Assembly (NCBI GenBank): GCA_016490735.1 | Contig: JAEMWC010000032.1 | Span: forward strand, 1,777,501-1,841,500 | DNA from: Pachyseris speciosa | Lineage: Eukaryota > Cnidaria > Anthozoa > Scleractinia > Pachyseridae | Direction: 5' to 3' | DNA: 64,000 bases | In this document: piece after piece, positions 1 through 10,525 of the stretch | Position numbering within the stretch: the stretch's first letter is position 1 | How the letters are laid out: the number at the start of each line of letters is the position of its first letter | Made by a program: the position numbers and the translations under genes | The notes under the pieces: model-generated | The model's database searches: none | Seen by the model: the letters and a program-made list of their open reading frames with translations, nothing else | Told to the model about the DNA's origin: nothing

Positions 1-490
1 GGGTCTTTTGCGCCTGTCCCGCACACAATACCAATCAGCCATAGGTCGAGGTATATTCATGAAATAGTTTTTCACAACCTGCCCGTTGTGGTGAACATTG
101 CCGGAACACATTCCGAGAATGTCTTCGTAACTCCGCCCTTTGTTGCGTTCATTGAGGAAAAGCAGGCAGAAGTACCCACACCTCAAACTTCCGATCCACT
201 GGATTTAGTTGTCATTGCGAAGAACGTTTTGTGTCCCAACTTTCCCATTTCCTGCTCCCATTCATTTGGGGTGGCATCCCGAAGGAGTCGAAATACTCCA
301 TGTCTTTTCCTTTCCAACAGCAAACCCAATGTGTTTCCGAACTTCCGAAATCATCCAAGTTGATGATGCCGGGTGAATGATGCAGGGGTTTGGCCTCGTC
401 GCAGGAAAAGATGCCCTTGAGTGGGATGCGCAGATATTCACACCAATTCAGCAGGTCAAAGTTGGAAAGGGCCACGTCCTTGAACTTCAT
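1..490 (-). pseudogene. Adenain-like cysteine protease, broken (GC-rich Polinton)
   Basis: Adenovirus-type maturation protease that would process capsid proteins in the virion. From the Met at 490 the frame shows the LSNFDLLNW entry motif, the catalytic His in ETHWVCC (residue 54) and the Asp in EYFDSFG (residue 68). The catalytic Cys, in LRCGYFCLLFLNE, lies near 178-180 but in another frame, so at least one indel falls between about 210 and 285. That downstream frame also carries an in-frame TAA at 205-207. The reading frame continues to the window edge, so the C-terminus may be cut. The same His/Asp/Cys order is intact in the protease at 21018-22337. It overlaps the upstream pVI-like gene in a different frame at a run of seven A. 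Dead copy; the family call is firm. Confidence 0.8.
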
Positions 491-1198
491 TTTTTTCCCC
501 TTGCCCCATCATCGGGCGCTCCCGGTCTTCCCATCGTTCCCAAACAGGAGGGGTTCTCATTTGCATGCCACTTCCCCGGGGCGGCGCTTGTGGAAGGCGA
601 GGGGAGGAACGCCTTGACCGCGAGGGCTGTGTGCGCATCCCCTTCCCCAACAGTTTTTAACCGGGGCTTATGGCAAGAGGAACATCAATGGAGGCGAGCA
701 ATCCGAGGAACCCGCCATATTGAGCCGCCCCACCTCCACGAACCAAACCTTGCCCGACAAGATATTGTTCGAGGGCCTTTTTCTGTTCAGGGGACAGCAT
801 CTGCGCTAGTTTGTACAATTGAACTTCCTGGGGGTCGAAGCCGTTTCCGAAAATCTTTTCAAAACCTTTTCCGCGCCGAACCTGAGACCGGCCATTCCCA
901 AAGCTTTTCCAGTGGCGGGGTCAGCGGCCCGCGCCAGATTAACCGCCGCGGAAAAGAGGTTGCCACCACGTGGAGCAATCTTGGTCATCTCCGTTTTGCT
1001 CAACGCAGCATTTGCGCCATGGCCAGCTCTGGCGGCCCTTTTGAGGTGGTTGATTTGCGTGGTGGTCAACAAAAGGTCGTCGCCCTTGCCGATTTGTCCC
1101 GGCCTTACACGAAGAGTGACAGCCGCCCTGTCTTTCGCCGCCTTCGCGAGGCTGCCTTTTTGATCAGCGGTCAGAGTGAGCTTGAATGGGTGATACAC
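456..1198 (-). pseudogene. pVI-like minor virion protein, frameshifted
   Basis: Homologue by eye of the N-terminal two thirds of the protein at 21018-22337. Both start with a Tyr/Thr-His-Pro segment, then LTADQK/LSQGQK and a short motif around TQINHLKRAA/RQINKLMKSK, followed by an Ala-rich amphipathic stretch. The first frame (806-1198) degenerates after about residue 118. The matching continuation, with MLSPEQKKALEQYLV and LLASIDVPLAI, lies in another frame over about 660-830, so there is an indel near 825. A third frame (456-650) carries the C-terminal TPPVWERW segment that aligns with SPPVVGTW in the AT-rich element. The role as a membrane-active or core protein is inferred from position next to the protease. 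Confidence 0.6.
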
Positions 1199-1242
1199 AG
1201 TCGGCGTCTTATATCAGATGAGAAAAATTTCCTCGGCGAATT

Positions 1243-2503
1243 TCAAACAGCAACCAACTCATTTCCAACCTGGTTCACAATGACCTCTTCCTCATTCAGG
1301 ACGGCGGAAAACAGACGGTAATCTGCCCCGGCGGCTTTGTCCAAGCGGTAGTGCAAAACCAGCTTCTTTTCATCTCCAGTCATGCTCTCCTTCGTCGGTC
1401 GGAGATTGAAAGAGACGATGGGGTAAAGCGTTGAGTAGTTGGCCTCATTCAGCTGGGTCCCCGTGTTGACATCGTTTCTCCTGTAACTGAAGTCAATCAG
1501 GTCTCGGCGTATCCGTATTTGGTCTTCACCATCGTACTCCAGCTCAGGATGAAAGGTCGATCCGTACTGAAGGCGGCAAGTCGCAAGTTTTGCCCCGCCA
1601 TCGAGACCGAAAGTGTGGAAGACATAGGGATTGGCTGTGGTGACTTCCAGGCTCGCCACATTTTGGATGAAAACAAACACATGCTTCACGTTTTTGACCC
1701 CAGGGCTTATCAACCACTGCCCACTGGCATCCCGTCGATCGGTGCCGGGTATCAGTGTTTCCTTCAAGTAGTGCCACCGGATGGGTTTCAGAAAGTTTTC
1801 ATTCACAATCTTCTGCCCCTCAGTTGAAAACATCAATTTCGGGACCCACAACTCAAACAACTTGACAACAATCCGGTGGTTGGCGGCGGCGGCGCCTCCG
1901 AAAAGCATCTCTGCGTCTTTCTGCAGCGTTATTTCGAACTGAATCTGCATCGGTGGGAGGAGCTTGTCCGACAACTCTGCGAAGAGCGACTAACTTTTGA
2001 GAGGAATTATCGTTTTGACAGTTTTTCGCGGGTCTCCTTGTGAAAGAAGCGCGCGCGCCCTGATTCCGAGGTTGGTTCCGTTGACGTCTGCTCGAGTCGT
2101 GTTGTCATTGTCGAGATACCAAAATTCATCTTTCGCCACACTTCGCACGTAGCCGTCGGAGAATTCCAGCAGGTTTTGATGAAAACGACTTTGTGAGTGC
2201 CTTCGGCATGGCAAAGGGGTTTTCCGTTGGAATTCACCTTAAGGTCCCGAATGAGGTAAAAGGAGCCGTTGACTGGCGCCGATGCCGTGTCGTCCGCGAC
2301 CAAAGCTCCATCGGCCTTCGCCTGAAGCTCGTACTCCAACCGGAAATAAGCGTTGTACCAGTCAAGAACGATGTCTCGGTCTTTCACCTCGATCACCAAC
2401 CCACCTTTGTGTTGCTCCTTCCCGTTGGCCGGCAGCGTTAGCATGGTATTCAGTTGGAATTGGAAGTAGTCCACCTTGTCAAGCAAGCGGGCGCTCTGAA
2501 CAT
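1243..2503 (-). pseudogene. Major capsid protein (double jelly-roll hexon), broken
   Basis: Hexon-like capsid subunit. Colinear by eye with the intact protein at 19606-20895: shared features include DWYNAYF/DWYNARF, VKVNGxxVxxC-like spacing, FWYLDND/FFYLDTT, the KHVFVFIQN/RHVFVFIIN strand, and LYPIVSFNL/IFPFIYFDL near the C-terminus. At least two lesions separate the pieces: an indel near 2160-2175 that moves the reading to another frame, and an in-frame TAG at 1990-1992. The start is uncertain; an ATG at 2501-2503 lies in the right place but in a different frame from the first recognisable residues, so a further indel near 2500 is likely. Visibly GC-rich codon use contrasts with the AT-rich copy. 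Confidence 0.8.
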
Positions 2504-2554
2504 CGCAGTATACAAAAAAAAAACAATTTTTTCTTCGCACGCCCCAAGGAAGGT

Positions 2555-2861
2555 TCATATTTGGTTGGCCAAATTTTGGCTGAGTTTCACCATTGAGTCT
2601 GAGACCCCCTGCTTTGAGGCCGGAGCCGCCTTTCGTTTCTGCAGCAGCTGGCGTATCTTTTTGTCGCCCTCTTCTGTTGCCTTTGCGACTGCCTTTTCGG
2701 CCGCCTTTGAGGCAGCCTTTTTCAGGGCAGGTGCGGCTGCCTTTCGGGGTTGTTTGCCAATGGTTGAGTGTGTCCCGGATCACACCCGTCCCTTTGTGCC
2801 TGAAGCGATACCGGCTTGTGCGTGCATCCCAAAATCTCATCCACTCACTCAGTCGGTTCAT
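2555..2861 (-). pseudogene. Small basic core-like protein, frameshifted
   Basis: Lies between penton and capsid genes, exactly where the 82-residue basic protein of the AT-rich element sits (19335-19583). It starts MNRLSEWMRFWDAR at 2861. The following Ala/Lys-rich amphipathic helix (KKAASKAAEKAVAKATE) is only legible after a frame change near 2740, so a single indel is inferred. The composition suggests a DNA-condensing or core protein like adenovirus pX or pVII; that role is inference. Confidence 0.5.
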
Positions 2862-2892
2862 GTTTGTGTGACGATATACTCTGGTGAAAATT

Positions 2893-3641
2893 TCACGGTG
2901 TGGCTTCACGAATAATGAGATCCAAAGCCACGTCGGCGTCGTTGAGGTCGAGGACATTGTTCCGCCCGTCGGTTACCCGAATCCTGATCGCATCGATTCG
3001 AGATTTGTTGACCAGGTGGTACTTGGGGCGGAGGGGCTCTTTTGTGAAAGGGTAGCTGACCTCGATGTTGGCCGTGGAGAAGGAGAACAGCACATCACTT
3101 GGCACATCGTTTGCCTGCCGCGTGACCAGTCGACGCTTCGCGTGATGTCGGGAATCCTGTCCCCCGTGAAGGCCATGGCGTCTTTCAGAACCTTCTTGTC
3201 GAAGCCCAGAAGTTTCCCAAAATCTCCAGTCGTGAGGTCGAGCTCGTACCCCGTTGCCATCTGGATCACAACCCTGGTGGTAGGGTAATTGAAGAACAGG
3301 CTGAAGATGTGCTTCTTGTCCGCCGCGGAGGGGTCGACGAACCCGGCGTGAGTCTGCAATTCCCGGTTTAGGTCTGTGTAATCGTACATTCCATCCGGGA
3401 GGGTCAGGGTTTTCCAAGCTTCCGCCGACTTCCGCCATTTCAGTGTGTTGTTGTTGTATTCAGTCGCAACGTTGTACCAGGAGTAGCTCGTGGTGATGAG
3501 ACTGTCCAGTGCCGCTTCGTAGTTTCGCTGGGTGTCGAGCATGATGGGCAGGTTGAAAACGATCTGAAAGTTGTGCGACTTCTGGTTGGCGCCGTTTCGT
3601 TGCAGCTTCGCAAGGCTCGAGTCGAGCATCAGGTAGAACAT
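2893..3641 (-). pseudogene. Minor capsid (penton, single jelly-roll) protein, frameshifted
   Basis: The vertex protein of Polintons. From Met 3641 it matches the intact copy at 18536-19321: KSHNFQIVFN against KSHDFEKRFN, SYSWYNV against TYSWYNI, LPDGMYDYTDLN against FVDGMYSYDDIN, and IPDITRSVD against LPDITRGVD. After about residue 165 the matching frame shifts (indel near 3150) and the C-terminal strand VLDLNDADVALDLII continues to the stop at 2893. The neighbour at 3643 ends 2 bp before this start. Non-functional as it stands. Confidence 0.75.
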
Positions 3642-3642
3642 T

Positions 3643-4689
3643 TTACTTCCGTATGTAATCAGTGAAAATTTTGCGGGCCTGAAATTCGTTGATGACCCCA
3701 AGTTGGAGGAGCTTTTGGACCAGAGCAGAAACCTCTTTGCGGAGTTTCGACGAAGAGTTGCCGACCTGCATCGAACCAAGGCCCACATACAGTTGGTGGA
3801 TCATGTTGTCGACGGCTTTTCCAAAGCCGCTGCCCTCCATTTCCCAGCCGTCCCATTCAGGCCATGCGTCGTCGTCGTCGTCGTCGTCGTCATCCTCGAT
3901 TTACATCATGGGCCGCCGTGACAAGACGGCCTGTTCCCAATCTGTGGTGGGCCAAGCTCCTGTTTCTTTCGGTGGGGCTCGTTTCAAACCCTTTTTCCCC
4001 GATTGAAGCTGTTGTGGCGAAACCCCCTGTCTTTGAGCAGGCCTTCCTCCACTTCGGCGGTCATAAATTTCTTCTTGGGCTCTTCGAAGATCCGCCACTA
4101 AAAACCCGTGGAATGGGGAACCTTTCTTTTTCACTTTATAGGTGGGGTCGTTCCCGTACTGTGTGAGGAGCCGGTTGATCGTTTGCAATTGAACAGATTC
4201 ACTGGTCCCTTCGAGCAAACCAGGCACCGCCAGTTTATCCCATGTTTGGCGCGGTGGCGGTGGCGGAGGAAGGGGAATTTCAGCGTCACTGCTGACCTCT
4301 TCATCAACTGGTGATGGCGGCGGTGGTGGAAAAAACTCATCCTCCACAAGTGGGTCCTCCACAAGTGGAACCTCCTCTTCGGGGATTGGCGGCGGCGTCG
4401 ACGGAGGCGTTCCACCCTCCGGCCTGAAATCAGCCCAATCGAAGGGGTTGATTCGGTCGAACTCATCCATTGCGTAGTCGGGGGCGGCTGCCGGTGGCGG
4501 TGCCTCTGCCGCGGGTACCTACAAACCACGGTCCAACCTCCTTGTGACCGGTTAGAGAAGCTTTTCAGCCTCGACCTGGCCGAACTCTTTCGCGATTTGG
4601 TTTGTTTTCTATTTCCGACGGATTTCCTGCTCCGGTTTCTCAATCTCCGCTTCGGCCTCCGCTTTTTGCCTCCATTTTTTCAAAGACAT
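3643..4689 (-). pseudogene. Pro/Asp-rich Polinton structural protein, interrupted by stops
   Basis: Positional counterpart of the coiled-coil gene at 17688-18529. The part from 4470 down has a Pro-rich linker (PPPPPSPVDEE, PPPPPPRQTW), then QYGNDPTYKVKKKGSPFHG. It then meets an in-frame TAA at 3901-3903, continues with a six-Asp run encoded by a (GTC)n repeat, and ends with a segment (NMIHQLYVGLG, SALVQKLLQLG) that resembles NDLLSRLQLLGG and HTLSRLGLVGN in the AT-rich copy. A charged N-terminal part beginning at ATG 4689 (LKKWRQKAEAEAEIEK) reaches further in-frame stops before 4500. The function is unknown; this class is usually a virion protein encoded next to penton. Confidence 0.55.
3867..3891 (+). 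repeat. (GTC)n trinucleotide run
   Basis: About eight GTC repeats; on the minus strand they encode consecutive Asp residues within the structural pseudogene, so they are probably a coding microsatellite. Confidence 0.85.
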
Positions 4690-4723
4690 GGTGGCTTTTC
4701 GCAGAATATATAGAGAGGAAAAA

Positions 4724-4957
4724 ATGAAAATCCCAAATTATGATCCTGACATCACCGCGACGAACGGTTTCCGGCAGGGACACCCGGCCATGCCCGCCGA
4801 CGTTTTCATGATGTTGATCTGCGGGCCGAGCAATTCAGGAAAAACAATCATCCTGCTGCACATGCTCTACGAGCTGTTGGAGTTCGACAAAGTCTTTCTC
4901 TTTTCGAAGAACCTCCACCAAAACAAGTATCAAGCGCTCTTGCGCGACTTTGCCCAT
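4724..4957 (+). pseudogene. Packaging ATPase (FtsK/HerA, A32-like), N-terminal half
   Basis: Genome-packaging P-loop ATPase. Starting at the ATG at 4724 it reads MKIPNYDPDITATNGF, matching MEIPNYDIVQNSNNSF of the intact copy at 17010-17651. Walker A, GPSNSGKT, occupies residues 34-41. The frame is cut after RDFAHR by the 1.38 kb insertion 4955-6333. It runs divergently from the structural pseudogene at 4689, as in the AT-rich element. An in-frame upstream ATG at 4688 exists, but homology begins at 4724. Confidence 0.8.
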
Positions 4958-6333
4958 CGCCCAGAATGATGCGACTCATCCGGGACTTTTAAAAGGGGGC
5001 CGCGCGAGATTTGAAATGCACTAATGAGATAAGACACTCGCACAAAAGAGAAACTGGCGTGGAGGCGACTACCAGCGCAAATTTTAGTCGCATTTTGGAG
5101 TTACCTTTTCGCGCTTTCAATGAGTTAGCATATGGCTTTTGTGAATGAGACCTCACTCAAGGAATCCAGACTTTTTCGGGGCTTTTTCAAGCAATGGAAG
5201 TGGTTAGAAATTGTACTTGAATTCGGCCTATTTTGGGACTTTTGCGGTATGAGGAAATTATTCATAGCCGAATTTTTTCGTAGCAAGTCGCTCTTGTTAA
5301 GAGTTAGCATATGGCTTTGTTTCCTTGTTACTTAAAGGAGCTCCCTGCTAATTTTCGGATGAAAAGAATAATTTAAAGTGGTTGGAAATCTCAACTTTGA
5401 ATCTTTCCTACTGACCTCGTAGGGTTGTTGCTGCCCAGCACTTGCATGACAATAGCTCGGGCTTGCTTTGAAATTCCCGCTAGAGTTTAATGTATTCATG
5501 ACTAAGCCTCCGTTAACAATAGGACATGCCGCAGCAATTGCTTGGGTCGGTATATGGAACTGAGCGATCACAAATACCATCCAATAGTGATGTGTAAAAG
5601 CCGGGCTCGTATCTCGCACGCTTTGACATGTTGCTCTAAACTGGTTTCAAACAACTGAATACAGTGCTTGGATTAAAACGTTTATAATGCTTTCATCATT
5701 AAAACCATAACATTGATCACAAAACAAAACAAAACAATGTTCACTCAGGCGTAAGACGCGTCGCCTGCTTTTTGCTTCTGTGACAGGCTTAGGAATTTCA
5801 TCGTTTTACGACCTATATTCTTTTTAAAGTGCGCGATCCACGTATCGACTATCTGAAAGGATAAAGTGAAAGACTCCGTCTATAATTGAACTGCTTTGAC
5901 CGGTTGAGTTTTAAAAATCGAAACCATGAAATACGCGCGAGTGTTCCGCACATCGTACTTGCTATTCGGCAACTCTTTATAAAAAGGAAGATTGTTTTGC
6001 AAGTAATTTTTGGCTACCGCACTCAGACCATTCCAAGTATAACACGTCAAAATAAAAATTAAAAAAATAAGAAGAAGAAAATCTAGTTGCACGCGAATTT
6101 GTCGACAATACACTTTGTAAAGAGCGCGGCCGCCTCTATTAGGACGCCACTCTTTACTTTATCACACCTTGAGAATTACTTCGCACATAAAACCCTTTCA
6201 TTGACGGCCACCGATTCTTTCACGAGAGAAGTCGGTTTTCCAAAAACTTAATCTCTTCAATTATTATTCCGCGCATTGAGAAAGTAGACACTGTAAGTAA
6301 ATGTCGCGAAAGACAATAGTATTCTGGGCGATG
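4955..6333. mobile_element. Insertion in the ATPase gene with 13 bp inverted ends
   Basis: The ATPase reading is interrupted between residues about 78 and 82 by about 1.38 kb of AT-richer DNA. The ends are 13 bp perfect inverted repeats, CATCGCCCAGAAT at 4955-4967 and ATTCTGGGCGATG at 6321-6333. No target duplication could be read with confidence, because the repeat ends overlap the ATPase codons. Inside I see no credible gene. A phrase GAGTTAGCATATGGCTT recurs about 180 bp apart (near 5124 and 5302). Best read as a non-autonomous DNA transposon; the family is unknown. Confidence 0.6.
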
Positions 6334-6738
6334 CGAAAACATCGATCCTAAGGTTGGGTATGAGGTCACTGAGACTCCCGGCGATGAAATCGTTCCGCTG
6401 GAAGAACTCCGCCCGACAACCAAAAAATCGTCGTGTTCGACGACTTGGTCTGCGAAAAGAACCAAAACGACATCATCAACTATTTCATCAACGGCCGGCA
6501 CCGGAAATGCAGCGTCATTTATCTTACCCAGACCTATTACAAGGTTCCCAAAATTATCCGGGACAACTGCAGCCATTTCTGCCTGTTCATTTTCCTCCCG
6601 AGGGAAAACAAACGGATCGCCGACGAGCTGGGCGTGCCCCCTGACCTGTTGGACCGTGCCACCGACAAGACGTTTTCTTTCTTTTACTTCGACAAACCGC
6701 AAAAGCTGATGAAGACATTTTTCGACGAAACAATATAA
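6334..6738 (+). pseudogene. Packaging ATPase, C-terminal half
   Basis: Continuation of the ATPase after the insertion. The segment around GYEVTETPGDEIVPLEEL is followed by a one-base frame change near 6420, then Walker B in the phrase VVFDDLV (about 6427-6447). After that come the conserved GRHRKCSVIYLTQTYYKVPK and CSHFCLF segments that match GRHKNCSVMYLTQSFYGCPK in the intact ATPase. It ends at TAA 6736-6738, which overlaps the fibre ATG (TAATG), so the two were probably translationally adjacent. Confidence 0.8.
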
Positions 6739-8155
6739 TGGGGTGGTTTGCCAAGCGGCGCGGAACTTTCAGAAGACATGGGGCGACGACGGCATCGACA
6801 GGGGCTCTGCGAATCGACGGGAGCACCCCAATGACCGGCCCTCTTGATGCGGGGGGCCACCCGATTGAGAATCTGGGCCTGCCAGCCGGCCCGCTTGATG
6901 CTCTCAACGAAAGTTATGCCACCGCCACTTTTGCCCAACTCGATGGAAGCGCTCCGATGACGGGCAACATGGACATGGGAGAGAACCTCATCACCAACAT
7001 GGGTTACCCCAAAGGCATTCTCGACGCCACGAACAAAAGCTATGTCGAATCAGAAATCGCGCTTTGTTTGAAACGCGACGGAACAAACACATCGTGGGGT
7101 GATTTAAACATGAATGGATATACCATTCAAGATCTGAAGGACATTGATTCAACGACAGCTCCTGAAGACGCAGTTAACAAAAAATATGTGGATGAAGGCC
7201 TGCAAACCAAATTTAGCGCGATTGCGCAAAAAGATTTGAACATGAACAACAACGCGATTGTGAATCTTGCGCCCCCCCTCGCCACAGCAGACGCAGCGAA
7301 CAAAGAGTATGTCGATGAGTATTTCCTCCGACGAGACGGCACAAAGCCGATGTATGGAGCCCTGGACATGGGTTTCCAAAAGATCGCCAGTGTGCAAGAC
7401 CCAACCACCCACACTGACGCGGCGACAAAAAATTACGTAGACAATGGCTTCCTGAAAAAGGACGGCAGTCAAACCATGACAGGCGATCTCAACATCGGGC
7501 CCACAAAATCACCACCCTCGAAAAGCCGGCCGACGAAACGAGCGCGGCGACGAAAGGGTACGTGGATCATTCGCACCTTTCTCAGTCCGACGGGCAAAAA
7601 AATCAATTCGCCTACCTCATGGACGACCCTGACGATTCTTCGTCCAAAAACAACATTCGCGTCTGTGGGATTGTCAACTTCCCCACCTCTCCGCACCAAA
7701 TCAACAAAGACGCCTATGAGCTCACTCTAATCAATGACGCGGGCAGCAGTGATTATCGCTCGGAGATCGGATTCAATCTCTTTCCACTGCCAAAAGGGTA
7801 TTACACGTTTGTGGTTGAGTACTTTCCTCCGGAAATGACAAACGTGCCCGTGAGGGCGAGAGCCACCGTCATTTCCATCACGAGCCAAACCACGCGAACC
7901 TTCAACCCCGCCAACCCGCCATACACCAAAACCCTCATTCAGTTCCACCGGTGGAGCGACACCACTCCCAACTACATTTTCCTGTATCTGCTCGGCACAA
8001 CTTCTGGCTCGACAACAGGCCACCTGGTTGTTTATTTTGTTTCAGGGTGTGTTTCCAGCGTGAGCTCGAGTGTTTTCGACATGGTGTGGGGTGTGGACAA
8101 CAGAAAAATGGAAATGCAAACCAATTTGGATATAAACGATCATCTTCTGTTGTAA
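6738..8155 (+). pseudogene. Trimeric fibre-like protein, frameshifted
   Basis: Fibre or attachment-type protein built of repeated modules of the form DGSxxMTGxLDMGxxxIxNxxxPxxxxDAxNKxYVD, seen at least five times between 6800 and 7500. A frame change near 7500 leads into a C-terminal domain, INKDAYELTLIND to VVYFVSGCVSS, that matches the jelly-roll-like inserts of the large fibre at 13366-16998. It ends LDINDHLLL and abuts a PolB fragment on the other strand, so the fibre tip was probably lost in a deletion at about 8155-8185. The N-terminus lacks the collagen repeats found in the AT-rich fibres. Confidence 0.75.
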
Positions 8156-8159
8156 CCCA

Positions 8160-10003
8160 AGTTTCGGGGTGATTTGGATTTGGAATGAACCTCAGCTTTC
8201 CCAATGAGAATGAAATGTACTTTTCCATGTTTTTGGCAATGCAGTTCAGCTCCCCGGCTCCTTCCACCTCCGACATTGCCTGCATCAGATGATGTGCATC
8301 ATATCCTTTCAGGAACAGGAATGGGGATGGTCTTCGGGTATATTCGCAGCTTCTTGTTGCACTCGTCGTGGGCCGCGCCACGAAAGCGCCCTGAAATGTG
8401 ACAAGGATCCTTGACAACATCTCTGAAGTTTTTGCGAAGGAGTGACTCTGCGCAGAAGAAACAATTTTCTCGGGGTTTGTCATCCTTTGGTTTCATTTCG
8501 GCTTTGGGGCCAATAAAGTTATTTTTTGCTTTAAAGAGACAACTTCTGTGACTTTTCCCAGAGTTGCCTGTGTTGTTGTCCCACACCTCAACTGAGTCGA
8601 GAAACTCTGATTTGACCAGGTTTTCGTTGCAAATATGGCATTTTGTTGCATGTTTGTAGTTTTGCCAGTCATTGTGTGTCATTATGATTGGTCTTGGTGT
8701 TTTCAGTGTTTCCCTGATATTTCTTTCCAAGCACAACACTTTTTCAAGAAACATTTCCACGGCGTTTTTGTCACCATCACAACCTTGCCTGTATTTCACA
8801 ACATGGCCACCTTGGCCATCGCTTCTGATGGAAGTCAGAGCAAACCCGCATGCTGTGTCTGTTTTTTCAGTGCAGGTTGTTCTTTCACGTTGTGCTTCGG
8901 GAATTTTTTCAATCAAGGTTTCGAAGTCAGCGTAAATCACAAATGGAGCTTTCATTTCTTTGAAGAAGTTTTGAAACTTTGTTGTATTTTTGCCTTTTTC
9001 GGGCATTTCAATTCTTGTTGGGGTTCCATTCACACCATTGCAGTATATCTGGTGATTGGGAAGAATCTTTTCTGTTGTGAAACCAATCAGGCACATTGTG
9101 CAGAAGTGTTTTTATCCTTGTGTTTTGTTTGGTCATAGAGCAGGGCTGACAGCTTTTTGACGAAACAGAAGTGTGTTCTTTCCCCTTCGTAGAGAAGCAT
9201 CAAATTCATTCTTTGGACGGTTTTATCTTTTGTGCTGACCCTGAGAGCAGTCACATCGTTGTTTTCCCACCCAAACACGTTCAATGCAAGGGTAGGGTTT
9301 TGTTTTTCGAGTTTGTCAAGTTGTTTCAGTGGTGTGGGAAACATGATACCACCCCAGTTGATACCGTCGTTTGTTGGATATTTTCTGGGTCTTTCTGTAT
9401 GTTTTTCCAATAGGTACAGAGCAGATCTGAGCGCCCATTTCAAACATTCGTTGTTTCGCACATTGATGATTGCCTTTTTTGCCGCCGGTGTTGGAAAGTG
9501 CCGCCTCTCAATGGTTGATATCTGGCGACGTTGACATATGCAATTGGGTTCTGTCAATTACCCATCCAGATCCTCGCTCCCACCAGTTGTCAATTTCCCC
9601 ATTTATCTGTTCGAAAAATTGGTCATATCTTTGCCCGAGTTTGCTCTCCTGAAGACGTGAGTGTCTCCTTTGAAATAGTGTTTTTGGGTTTCCAATTCCA
9701 TTTGCCCTTCTTCGTTTCTTATTTCGCGGTTAAGTGAATCTCTATCCCAAAAGAAACCTTGATGTTGCCAAGAGCTCGCATCTCACTTTCCAAGACCTGA
9801 AGGGCTTTGTCTTCGAAAATTTCAATAGAAAAGGCCAGAAGGTTTCTTGAAGATTGGTAATCAGGATCGACGTCCATTCTCCAAACGTGGAGCCAGTCTT
9901 GGAAATCCGTGGTCGAAACACGGAACTCGTTCCAGAGCCCTTCGGGGGCGTCTTGACCATAAAACTCGTTGAGGACTTCTTCCCCAATGCGTGAGGCGGC
10001 CAT
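8160..10003 (-). pseudogene. Protein-primed DNA polymerase B, N-terminal and exonuclease remnant
   Basis: Replicative polymerase of the GC-rich element. From about 10003 the pieces follow the order of the intact PolB: N-terminal domain (IEIFEDKALQVLESEM), the Trp-rich segment ending GSGWVI near 9560, KKAIINVRNNECLKWAL, a DQTKHKDK zinc-finger lead-in, then ExoI APFVIYADFET. Next come the cysteine cluster CHICNENLV and the DPCHISGRFRGAAHDECNKKLR zinc motif, ExoII (KGYDAHHLMQ, in another frame near 8320) and KNMEKYISFSLGKLRF. Reading stops near 8180, before the palm; pol motifs A, B and C are absent. Several frameshifts and stops. Incapable of synthesis. Confidence 0.8.
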
Positions 10004-10134
10004 TCTTGTGTGTACCCTTCACGCGCTTCTCTCTAATAGGGGTGTGATGAGGATCCAATTGTATCGGGGCTGCTTGGACCGCGGATATATAAAGGAAAAA
10101 CGTTTGTTTGGGGCGCGCTGCAACAAAGGGGGAC
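10004..10134. other. Spacer upstream of the PolB remnant
   Basis: Short non-coding spacer between the PolB start and the foldback arm. It contains GGATATATAAAGG (about 10083-10095); in minus orientation this could supply a TATA-like box for PolB. No gene. Confidence 0.4.
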
Positions 10135-10250
10135 ACACACATGTAAGGTAGGGGTTCCTGATTCACCACCTGAGCGCCGAATTCAGTCAAATCCAAACCT
10201 TAAAAGTGTAAATTACGACGCCAGGAGTAATTTATACTTTTAAGGTTTGG
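10135..10250. repeat. Left arm of a palindromic target: foldback arm plus hairpin
   Basis: Positions 10135-10192 are an imperfect inverted copy of 29009-29064; both contain ACCTGAGCGCC and AATTCAGTCAAA in opposite orientation. Next to it, 10193-10250 is itself a hairpin with 23-24 bp arms, CCAAACCTTAAAAGTGTAAA against TTTATACTTTTAAGGTTTGG, around an approximately 10 base loop. The AT-rich Polinton is inserted at the outer end of this hairpin. It is either the terminus of the GC-rich Polinton or a separate foldback element. Confidence 0.75.
10245..10250. repeat. Target-site duplication, left copy (GTTTGG)
   Basis: GTTTGG directly precedes the left inverted terminal repeat and recurs directly after the right one at 29003-29008. 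Six bases is the duplication size known for Polinton integrases. Confidence 0.9.
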
Positions 10251-10365
10251 AGTAGTATAGGAGTTGGGGGTACGAGCGCATTTTGCGCTCTTACCCAACC
10301 AACTCCATACTACTCGCCATTTGTTGGTAATCTATATGTTTTTATTAATTTCTGGTACCAGCACA
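10251..10365. repeat. Left inverted terminal repeat (115 bp) with terminal hairpin
   Basis: Identical over 115 bp to the reverse complement of 28888-29002. The outer 64 bp (10251-10314) is itself self-complementary: AGTAGTATAGGAGTTGG can pair with the later CCAACTCCATACTACT, closing on GAGCGCA-TTT-TGCGCTC. Each end could therefore fold into a long hairpin. Confidence 0.95.
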
Positions 10366-10376
10366 CTTTTCCACAT

Positions 10377-10496
10377 GATGGAATCTATAGTTGTTCAATC
10401 TGATGGAATCTATAGTTGTTCAATCTGATGGAATCTATAGTTGTTCAATCTGATGGAATCTATAGTTGTTAAATCTGATGAAATCTATAGTTGTTC
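10377..10496. repeat. Five tandem 25 bp repeats
   Basis: Units start at 10377, 10402, 10427, 10452 and 10477 with core GATGGAATCTATAGTTGTTC; the last two vary slightly. They lie just inside the left terminal repeat, so a replication or regulatory role is possible but unproven. Confidence 0.9.
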
Positions 10497-10525
10497 TTTT
10501 TGAAATTCTCGGAAAACCACCAAGC

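Noticed and set aside
377..1321. Plus-strand 314-codon frame at the left edge
   Set aside because: Long only because of high GC content; the minus strand carries the protease and pVI-like homologies.
2007..2957. A single 316-residue protein across the basic-protein and capsid genes
   Set aside because: It joins parts of two different genes by frame coincidence after indels; each half matches a separate gene of the AT-rich element.
5880..6113. Hydrophobic small protein inside the ATPase insertion
   Set aside because: Low-complexity AT-rich sequence without a motif; chance open frame.
10377..10496. CRISPR array
   Set aside because: Five head-to-tail 25 bp units without spacers; a simple tandem repeat in animal DNA.
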